From contig CP071065.1 in NCBI GenBank assembly GCA_017164015.1, positions 5,247,918 through 5,311,917 on the forward strand: a stretch of 64,000 nt of DNA, written 5' to 3'. Below are positions 57,107 to 64,000 of the stretch, piece after piece. The notes beneath the pieces are model-generated. The model had not been told where the DNA came from, ran no database searches, and worked only from the letters and a program-made list of their open reading frames with translations. Each line of letters begins with the position of its first letter. The first letter of the stretch is position 1. Made by a program: the position numbers and the translations under genes. Origin of the DNA: Nostoc sp. UHCC 0702. GTDB taxonomy: Bacteria; Cyanobacteriota; Cyanobacteriia; Cyanobacteriales; Nostocaceae.

Positions 57107-60100
57107 TTACAAACTTTCTCCAATTAAGGTAAACGCCGCCCAATATTTAGGCTGTGGATATTGTTTCATAGTCAGTAACATCGCTTGACGTAGTGCAGTA
57201 GCTTTGTTGGGATTCTGTTGCATTTGTCGATAAAATTCAGTCATTAACAACTTTGTAGATTTGTCGTCTACACTCCACAGAGAAACAACCACACTAGGAA
57301 CACCCGCTGCAATTAAAGAACGAGATAGTCCAATGACTCCATCACCTGTAATTGTTCCCTGTCCTGTTTCACAAGCACTCAACACAACTAATTCAGCGTT
57401 CAACTTCATATCGAAGATTTCACCCGCCGTCAGAAATCCGTTACTGTCCTGTTGTTCTTTTTTTGCGGTAGAATCGGGTGCAAGTGCGATCGCTCCTGGT
57501 ACACCAAAGCCAAAATCATCGAGTAAGCCGTGAGTCGCTAAGTGAATTATTCTGGCTTTTGTCATCAGTTGTTTAACAGTAACTTCGGTTGCTTGTTTAC
57601 CTGTTAAAGCTTTGGTGTTAAGCATCTGAGCAATTTCAATGGCTTCATCTTCAGCATTTTTTAGGGGTTTCAACTGTTTGGGTGCTTCCCCAATATTTGG
57701 TGGTAAACTCGGCATTGTGGGATTTCCTACTACTAACGCCCCTGTTGTTGAAATTTTTTGTCGTTGTTCGTGAGTGAATTGTAATACTTGAATTGCCGGA
57801 GCGGTGAGGATGGTATGCTTTTCGATGAGATATTTATCTTGCTCATCTTGTAAAGCTGCGAAAGGAACGAGGAACAATTGATTTTGAGGAATAAATATCA
57901 CTCGTTCGTTGGGGTTAGTTGGTAAATATTGGGCGATTGGTTTGATCAGCAATTGATAAAGTTTTTGTAAGCTTTCTCGCTGTATTTTTGCATCATCAGG
58001 ATTGACAACAACTGTGCTAAATATACTCCGGTCATTAACTCCAATGGCTTGACGGCTGCTGCTAACTAGGTCTTTTAAAGATATATTAATTTTCTGGACG
58101 TGAAATGCTATTTCACCTGTGGGTTTAACTACCCAAATATAAATTTCTGAACCATCCCATATTATTTTATTATCTGCATTTTTGAGAGGTGAGGGGATTG
58201 AATATTCTACAATTGTGGCTTTTTGCTCTTTAGCTATTTTCTGAATATCCTGAAGTTTTGGTGGTACTATTACAGGTATATTAGCTTTTAATTGATTATT
58301 GTTTTTAGATTGTCTTGCTGTTATTAAATTGACAAAAGCTCTAGCTCTAGCACGTTCGGCAACTTCTAATGCTTGTTTGGGTTGATTCTGAATAATTAAG
58401 ACTTTTTGCAACAGACTATAGGTTTGAGTCTGGGTATCAAAAAAAGAAATTTGATTAGGGTCTGAAAGAACAATCTGCATCGAATCAAAAAGATTAATGG
58501 CTTTGTATAAAGCAGTAGTGGCTTCAGGAAGTTTATTGGCTATAAAAGCAGTGATGCCAATCTGTTGATAACTAGTTACTTCCACCCACTGATTACCGCC
58601 TTTTTGGGCAAATTCTCCAGCTTGTTTGTAATAACTAATTGCCAAATCATATTTTTGACGTTCATTGTAAAAAAAACCAGCCGACATATATGTGAGTGGT
58701 TGAACCTGATAACCTTCACTAGTTTTGCTGATTTCTATGGCTTTTTGAAAATATTCCTCAGCTAGCTGATCTTCTCCTAACTCAGCATAAGCTTGAGCAA
58801 TATCAACAAGAGACAATGCTTGCAAATCTGGGTTTCCTAATGTTTGGTATATTTTTAATTGCTCTAATGCTTCCTGTAACTTTTTTCGCGCCTTTTCCAA
58901 TTCAGCGGCAGATTTAGGAGGACGAGTAGATTTATTCTTTGAACCTAGATTTTTTGGCGAAGCAGAATTTTCCAGACAAGTTTTTTTACTTTCCTCAGAG
59001 CGACCTAACATAATGTAGGTGTACTTTATCCCCACACAAGCAGTTTTAATTCCTGATTCAACAAATCTTTTATATGCGACAATTGTGGCTTCATTGGCAG
59101 CAGATGGAGTTTTTTCAAACTGAATGAGAAATGATTGGAATGTGTCTAATGCTTGTTGATAAAACTTGAGCGCTTGCTCATAGTTTTTGGCTTTAAAAGA
59201 GTAAATATTACCAACATTCAAAAAAATAAAACCTTGATGATGAATATGCTCTAGCTTGTCTATAGGAGACTTAAATACCTCTGTATTTGCAATGATAAGA
59301 GCTTGATTATAAGATTCTATTGCTTTGTCTATTTCACCCTGTCTATCATAAACTTCTCCCAGCTTGGAAAAGGCTTCACTAATCTCGGATGGAGACTTAT
59401 TATCTGTTTTAAAAGTTTCTAAAGCTTGCTCATATAATTCTATAGCTTTAGTATATTGTCCCTTGAGATTGTAGATGTCTCCCAGCCCAATGAGTGCTTT
59501 TGCTAGGCGAGTGCGATCGCCTATTTGTTTAGCAAGTTTTATTGAATCTTGAAAATATTGAACTGATTGATTTAGTAATTCGCCACCCGTTAAATCTCCA
59601 GTCAGTACTTTGCTTCCTCCTATTGCATAGTTAAACGCACCCAGAGTATTGAGTAAATCGATTTCTAGTTTGTCTTGACGCAGTTGATCTTCTGGAGAAC
59701 CACCAGCTTTGCGGATAGTATTGACGGCTTGTTCTATGAAATTCATTCCTTTGGAAGCATCTGTATAGAAGTAGATTGCACCTAAACTTTTGAGCGCGAT
59801 CGCTTCTGTTTCATAGTTTTTATTTTGTCGCGCTACTCCTAAAGCTTTCTCGCAATACTCAATAGCACGCGCAGAGTTTTTTAATTGCAAGTAAACAAGT
59901 CCTAAATTACTCAGCGCCCTCGCCTCTAAAGTGGTATCTTTAATACTTTGAGCAATTTCTAAAGCTTGTTGATAGTTAGTAATTGCTTTGTTGAATTCAT
60001 CTAAATGATCAGAGTAAACATTGCCAATAGCAATTAGCGCTTTACCTTGTCCTGGTTGGTTTTTAATTTGACGGTATATACTTAAAGCTTGCTGGAAAGC

Positions 60101-60316
60101 CTTTAATGCAGCTTCGGGTTGATTGCGATCGCTTAGTTCATAGCCTTGTTTAATCAGTCTATCAGCTTCAGCTTTCTCTGCATTTGGACTTTCTGCCAAA
60201 ACTGGTGATGTAATAAATAATTCTAATTGCAACGTACTTAAGGGCAATGTGAGATAAAATGCTAAAGAAGCAAGGGTGAGACGTTGCAGACGGCGAGCTA
60301 TTGGATGATGACGCAT
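57107..60316 (-). CDS. Secreted TPR-CHAT protein (caspase-like peptidase fold)
   Basis: A 1069-aa protein with an N-terminal signal peptide (RHHPIARRLQRLTLASLAFYL start, cleavage after VLAES). Residues about 45-640 contain ten or more TPRs of the KxLExYQQALEIA kind. The C-terminal CHAT domain has the catalytic dyad: His in IIHLATHGLLDDFG (about 925) and Cys in VVLSACETGQG (about 981). CHAT proteins are caspase relatives; in bacteria they act as proteases in signalling and immunity. The ATG at 60316 gives a good signal peptide. Divergent from the sigma-like/DUF1822 operon. Confidence 0.93.
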   Translation of the reverse strand: MRHHPIARRLQRLTLASLAFYLTLPLSTLQLELFITSPVLAESPNAEKAEADRLIKQGYELSDRNQPEAALKAFQQALSIYRQIKNQPGQGKALIAIGNVYSDHLDEFNKAITNYQQALEIAQSIKDTTLEARALSNLGLVYLQLKNSARAIEYCEKALGVARQNKNYETEAIALKSLGAIYFYTDASKGMNFIEQAVNTIRKAGGSPEDQLRQDKLEIDLLNTLGAFNYAIGGSKVLTGDLTGGELLNQSVQYFQDSIKLAKQIGDRTRLAKALIGLGDIYNLKGQYTKAIELYEQALETFKTDNKSPSEISEAFSKLGEVYDRQGEIDKAIESYNQALIIANTEVFKSPIDKLEHIHHQGFIFLNVGNIYSFKAKNYEQALKFYQQALDTFQSFLIQFEKTPSAANEATIVAYKRFVESGIKTACVGIKYTYIMLGRSEESKKTCLENSASPKNLGSKNKSTRPPKSAAELEKARKKLQEALEQLKIYQTLGNPDLQALSLVDIAQAYAELGEDQLAEEYFQKAIEISKTSEGYQVQPLTYMSAGFFYNERQKYDLAISYYKQAGEFAQKGGNQWVEVTSYQQIGITAFIANKLPEATTALYKAINLFDSMQIVLSDPNQISFFDTQTQTYSLLQKVLIIQNQPKQALEVAERARARAFVNLITARQSKNNNQLKANIPVIVPPKLQDIQKIAKEQKATIVEYSIPSPLKNADNKIIWDGSEIYIWVVKPTGEIAFHVQKINISLKDLVSSSRQAIGVNDRSIFSTVVVNPDDAKIQRESLQKLYQLLIKPIAQYLPTNPNERVIFIPQNQLFLVPFAALQDEQDKYLIEKHTILTAPAIQVLQFTHEQRQKISTTGALVVGNPTMPSLPPNIGEAPKQLKPLKNAEDEAIEIAQMLNTKALTGKQATEVTVKQLMTKARIIHLATHGLLDDFGFGVPGAIALAPDSTAKKEQQDSNGFLTAGEIFDMKLNAELVVLSACETGQGTITGDGVIGLSRSLIAAGVPSVVVSLWSVDDKSTKLLMTEFYRQMQQNPNKATALRQAMLLTMKQYPQPKYWAAFTLIGESL

Positions 60317-60348
60317 AGATAATTTGCAAATTATGATCAAAATTGGTT

Positions 60349-60416
60349 ACATATATCTTCCATGCTCAAAGAGATATGTATAAATCAGCCAAAAGTACTG
60401 AATTTTTTCGTTTTTA
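60349..60416. repeat. Leader of the CHAT gene, duplicated at 56358
   Basis: Lies 33-100 bp upstream of the CHAT start and shares a 70-bp patchy match with 56358-56435. May hold promoter elements. Confidence 0.4.
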
Positions 60417-60744
60417 TCCAACTTATCTAAATAATGTCAGGACTTACGCACGGACTACCATTTTACGTCATTACGAGCGTACTCCTTCGGAGAACCCGCT
60501 TTCTTAGCGAAGTAATCGCAAAAGCTTAGTTTTTCGTCACGAGTGCCTCAGTCCTAAATGTAAATGACTTGATATTGTCAGTAATGTACAATCAATCTCA
60601 GTTCTTTTGCGGTGGAGGATTATTAATAAAGATGAAATATTTATTATCGAGAATTATTAATTTTTCTGAAAATATTTACATAACCTCAATTTGACGAAAG
60701 ATATATGAGGTTAAGTGAATCTACATTCAGCCGGAGTCATCAAG

Positions 60745-60951
60745 ATGAAAAGAAGTATTATTGTTTCTCAGAGTATATGTTTGCCATTTGCCATTCTGTT
60801 TCCCATCCAGGCACACGCCCAAAGACATGCAGTACCGCTGAAATATCCACCACTGGGTGTCGAATTACCCCCCTTAATCCCCCCTTATCAAGGGGGGAAA
60901 TTAAAAATCCAGTTCCCTCCCCTTGTAAAGGGGAGGGTTAGGGTGGGGTAA
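60745..60951 (+). CDS. Signal-peptide ORF with repeat-encoded tail
   Basis: 68 codons. The first 27 form a convincing signal peptide (MKRSIIVSQSICLPFAILF.., Ala-His-Ala cleavage), but from about residue 40 the frame is encoded by intergenic-type repeats, including a CCCCCCTT..AAGGGGGG hairpin at 60879-60897. Probably a small exported-protein gene whose end was replaced by a repeat, or no gene at all. Confidence 0.3.
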   Translation: MKRSIIVSQSICLPFAILFPIQAHAQRHAVPLKYPPLGVELPPLIPPYQGGKLKIQFPPLVKGRVRVG

Positions 60952-61126
60952 AGCTAAGCAAACTATTTCAGTTATAGCAATAGCCAAGGTGGTTAGGACA
61001 TCAACAGATGATAAAACCTAGACACAAAAAGGCTTTTCACCCAGTCCCCAGCGATGCACTGAGCTTGTCGAAGTGTCCCCAGTCCCCAGTCCCCAGCTAT
61101 AACTACCACAACTGGATAAAACAAGG

Positions 61127-62518
61127 ATGGATAAAGCATCAAGATATTGGCTATTGATCAGCGTTGATAGTTTCGGTAAAATCCGTTGTGATGAACTCAA
61201 GGAAAACCGAGACTTTTTCTCGCAACAGTTTCCAGAATTATCTCAGCAAGAAAATCTGCGTGAGCGAGGAATACAACGCCAGTTGATGCAATGGTATCAA
61301 TATGATGATATTTTGCGCCAGCTAGCTGAAGGATGTCTGCGTTGTTTTATCTCTCATCAAATTAAAGACACTTGCCAAGGACTAGCAGAAAAGTTTGGTA
61401 AAAAACATAATTTTACTAGTGCTGAACTCTTGCCTTTGGTAGTTGATAGTCACCGGATGAGAAACTCTAACCCCCAATCTCTAACTACACGGATTTTACA
61501 GACTTTTGACCCAGAACAGAGTAATTTATCGACTTGGACAAACAGGATACTCAAAAGCGATCGCATAGTCAAACAATTTTTACTCGACCACGGCATTGAA
61601 CAAGTCACCGACTGGATGATTCTCAACTACATGACACCAGGTCGCTTAGCCCGGATTTTATCAGATTACCAGCAAACACCAACTGAAATCAACCAAGCAG
61701 TTGAACTTCTCGATAATTATCACCAAGTTTATCGCACCCATCTTTTACAAATCCGCAGAACAGGCGCTAAAACTCGATATCCAGAACCAACCCTAGAACA
61801 GCTGCGTCAAATTGCTGATTTGTGTCAAAATGCAAAGCCTCACGTTTGGGTAAACAAAATCTCACCTGAACAAGTTCGAGAACAACTACAAAATCTTGCC
61901 AGTTTACTAAGAGAAGAACGCATTCGTAGCAGAAAAGGTTTATCTCGTTTAGAATCTTTAAATCAGAATCAACAAACAATCAACATTTCTCAGCCTGAAA
62001 ATAATGAACAATCAGACTTTTTAGCAGAATATCAACAAAAAATTGATGAATGTCTGATGAAATCTGCTGTTTTAGTAATTCAAAATCGATTTGACTATTT
62101 ACAACGCAAAAAAAATCCTCGTTCTCAGAAAAAGGCATACAACTATATTACAGGACTTTATTTATTTCATTGTCAGGGAGTTTCGATGGCAAACATAGCC
62201 ACAGAACTAGAATTAACTGACCAACCAGAAGTTAGCCGCTTATTAGAAATAACAAATTTACGTAAAGATATTGGACGTAACACTTTATCTTGTTTAATCA
62301 AGTCTATTTTAGAAGTAGCTAAAACATACGTCACTGCTGAGCAATTAAAAAATTTAGATAACAAAATTCAACCTATTGTAGAACAAAAAATCCAAACTAT
62401 AATTGAGCAAGCTAGAAAAGATGCCAGCACTGGAACGCAGCAAGTTAAAAATAACCAGTTGGCGCAAGCTATTTGCCAATGTCTGAAGGATAGAACAGAA
62501 ATTATTAGAAGGAAGTAA
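61127..62518 (+). CDS. Sigma-factor-like protein of the DUF1822/CHAT operon
   Basis: A 463-aa protein. Residues about 60-140 (LRQLAEGCLRCFISHQIKDT, then FDPEQSNLSTWTNRIL) resemble region 2 of cyanobacterial proteins annotated as sigma-70-like. A Gln/Arg-rich middle and a helical C-terminus containing YNYITGLYLFHCQGVSMANIATEL, which could hold a helix-turn-helix, follow. So DNA binding and transcription are a reasonable but unproven role. The next gene starts 4 bp after the stop, and the third 14 bp after that; order sigma-like, DUF1822, CHAT. Confidence 0.75.
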   Translation: MDKASRYWLLISVDSFGKIRCDELKENRDFFSQQFPELSQQENLRERGIQRQLMQWYQYDDILRQLAEGCLRCFISHQIKDTCQGLAEKFGKKHNFTSAELLPLVVDSHRMRNSNPQSLTTRILQTFDPEQSNLSTWTNRILKSDRIVKQFLLDHGIEQVTDWMILNYMTPGRLARILSDYQQTPTEINQAVELLDNYHQVYRTHLLQIRRTGAKTRYPEPTLEQLRQIADLCQNAKPHVWVNKISPEQVREQLQNLASLLREERIRSRKGLSRLESLNQNQQTINISQPENNEQSDFLAEYQQKIDECLMKSAVLVIQNRFDYLQRKKNPRSQKKAYNYITGLYLFHCQGVSMANIATELELTDQPEVSRLLEITNLRKDIGRNTLSCLIKSILEVAKTYVTAEQLKNLDNKIQPIVEQKIQTIIEQARKDASTGTQQVKNNQLAQAICQCLKDRTEIIRRK

Positions 62519-62522
62519 TTTT

Positions 62523-63857
62523 ATGTATTCACTCAGTGATGCAACAAATGATTTTTTTGAAATCAATCAAACTGGAGAGATAATTAATCTAGAATCAGAA
62601 TATTTTACACAAGCGCTCTTAACTAGTCAAAATTATCCCGTTCAATCTAAACAATGGCAGATTTACTTACAATTTTTAGCATTTTTGGCTGTTAATGAAT
62701 GGTTAGAAAAACGCGAACCTACTTTTTCTATTAATCAAGCTGAATTTTTAGCTTGGCAATCTCAATATACTTATGTGAATGACACTGCATTCAATGTATC
62801 TCTCGGAAATTTTAAAGTTTGTATAATTCCTGTCATTAGCATCAGTCAGGAAGAAGTCACTGTATGCGAAGAAGTAGTTGTACCGAGAGCAATGATAGAT
62901 TTACCGGAATTTAATAGTCATTTTTATATAGTCATTGGTATTGAAGAAGAAATAGAAGTAGCTACTATTAAAGGCTTTTTACGGTACGACGAACTCGTCG
63001 AGTATAAACCGGAATTACAGCCAGAATTAGATTGGAATTATCACTTACCTTTAACTTGGTTTCATAATGATTGCCATGAGTTATTACTTGATTTACAATG
63101 TCTATCACCCACAGCAATTACTTTACCAGAAATTCCGAGCGATCGCCAAAATATTTTAGCCACAATTCAGTCAGAACTACTAAACTTATTACCCCAATTA
63201 CATCATCGTCCTTTGTGGCAAGTTTTAACTTGGGAACAGGGAATAGCATTACTCACAACACCAGATTTACTCAATTGGCTTTATCAGTCTCTGCAAGAAA
63301 ATACACCAGCTTCAACTAAGCATTTATCAGACCTACTACAGATTTTGACACAGCAAGCAGTGAATGTGAGGGCTTGGTTAAACAATCAAATAGATGAAGT
63401 TATCCAAGGATTAACCTGGCAAGTCTTAGCGCCTCCATCTCCATTACTAGCAACAACCCAAACCCCTGAACAGGAATTAGATAACATCCTCACAAACATT
63501 CAAAGCGCCTATGAAATCAATATTCCAGAATTTGCAGGTCGTGCTTACAGAGAGTTCAGCCTAGAAAATAGATTACGATTGTATGCAGTCACGTGGCAAC
63601 TACCAGAAGAAAACCAAAGTTGGAGCTTATTACTAATATTAAAAACTGTTTCTAGTAATCAACCAACCTCTACATTTACATTACGAGTGAGTGACCAAAC
63701 CAGCATTTTGGCAGAAGAACAACTACAACCATCACAGCAGCAACAATATATATTCACCCTCCTAGAAGGCAGTTACCACGATAAATTCTTAGCCAAAATA
63801 ATATCATCCAACGGGCAAATACAAACATTACCTCCCTTAGAATTTTCCAGAAAATAA
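62523..63857 (+). CDS. DUF1822 family protein
   Basis: A 444-aa protein matching the DUF1822 layout as I recall it: the N-terminal SQNYPVQSKQWQIYLQFLAF, FNVSLGNFKVCIIPV and an RAMIDLPEFNSHFYIVIGIEEE stretch, and a C-terminal beta-rich domain ending TLPPLEFSRK. Function unknown. In cyanobacteria such genes commonly lie between a sigma-like gene and a CHAT gene, as here. It starts 4 bp after the sigma-like stop. Confidence 0.82.
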   Translation: MYSLSDATNDFFEINQTGEIINLESEYFTQALLTSQNYPVQSKQWQIYLQFLAFLAVNEWLEKREPTFSINQAEFLAWQSQYTYVNDTAFNVSLGNFKVCIIPVISISQEEVTVCEEVVVPRAMIDLPEFNSHFYIVIGIEEEIEVATIKGFLRYDELVEYKPELQPELDWNYHLPLTWFHNDCHELLLDLQCLSPTAITLPEIPSDRQNILATIQSELLNLLPQLHHRPLWQVLTWEQGIALLTTPDLLNWLYQSLQENTPASTKHLSDLLQILTQQAVNVRAWLNNQIDEVIQGLTWQVLAPPSPLLATTQTPEQELDNILTNIQSAYEINIPEFAGRAYREFSLENRLRLYAVTWQLPEENQSWSLLLILKTVSSNQPTSTFTLRVSDQTSILAEEQLQPSQQQQYIFTLLEGSYHDKFLAKIISSNGQIQTLPPLEFSRK

Positions 63858-63871
63858 AATCCACCTCCATA

Positions 63872-64000
63872 ATGAAGCGAACAACCTTTCACCTCCATGT
63901 AACAAAAATCAAAACAGTCTGCCAATTTGAACTACAAACTCAAGGACAGAAAATTACTGAACAAATTGATTATCCTGCATCCTTAACCAAAAGTTACGAA
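63872..64000 (+). CDS. Start of a CHAT-type protein, cut by window end
   Basis: 43 codons from ATG 63872 with no stop before the window end. The start KRTTFHLHVTKIKTVCQFEL resembles N-termini of cyanobacterial CHAT proteins of this operon type. It follows DUF1822 by 14 bp, so it is the third gene of the operon. The catalytic domain lies outside the window, so the CHAT call is inference. Confidence 0.55.
   Translation, partial: MKRTTFHLHVTKIKTVCQFELQTQGQKITEQIDYPASLTKSYE

Overview
The window is chromosomal DNA from a filamentous cyanobacterium of the Nostoc/Calothrix type (Nostocales). Evidence for this is photosystem II genes (psbH, psbN), abundant HIP1 octamers (GCGATCGC), many 7- to 9-bp tandem repeats (STRRs), XisH/XisI-type genes, CYP110-like P450s and CHAT/TPR proteins. 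No rRNA, tRNA, CRISPR array, prophage or plasmid replication gene was seen.

Layout. 1-2 kb: a partial gene with a HEPN-like Rx6H motif, a palindrome in front of it and a divergent Uma2 gene. 2-9 kb: an EamA exporter, then a minus-strand efflux block of MarR regulator, HlyD/EmrA periplasmic adaptor, 12-TM MFS and 14-TM DHA2 MFS. 9-13.4 kb: a GT39-like glycosyltransferase, a methyltransferase, a lipoprotein and a conserved unknown. 13.7-19.5 kb: a 1922-aa Ser/Thr kinase-AAA ATPase-GAF-histidine kinase. 19.6-24.6 kb: a tandemly duplicated sesquiterpene synthase-CYP110 locus with one intact synthase, two intact P450s and two decayed synthase copies. 25.6-34.7 kb: housekeeping genes (rbp-rpsU, cysQ-like, pfkB-like, rsmI, second rpsU, pth, tatA, psbH/psbN) interrupted by a TnpB-only IS. 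34.8-38.1 kb: a GH38 alpha-mannosidase gene that carries two tandem-repeat tracts and is frameshifted in one. 38-52 kb: mixed genes including PlsC-like acyltransferase, alpha/beta hydrolase, an AIG1/TOC-like GTPase, XisI with a truncated XisH, SDR, GNAT, ArfB, TPR protein, methyltransferase and a CBS-HEPN fusion. 52-57 kb: a GH31 enzyme resembling sulfoquinovosidase, a lipoprotein nuclease and a Uma2 gene, with several MITE copies. 57-64 kb: a secreted TPR-CHAT protein, divergent from an operon of a sigma-like protein, a DUF1822-type protein and the start of a third protein that is probably CHAT-type and runs off the window.

Most notable points: the sigma-like/DUF1822/CHAT operon at the right edge; the terpene synthase-P450 tandem array with unequal decay; a MITE family (five copies, TIR close to ATATCATGTCCG) of which three carry STRR cargo and one supplies the last codons of the GH31 gene; repeat insertions inside coding sequence (kinase linker, GH38); and two separate HEPN-type motifs. 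All functional calls come from reading motifs by eye; no database search was possible.
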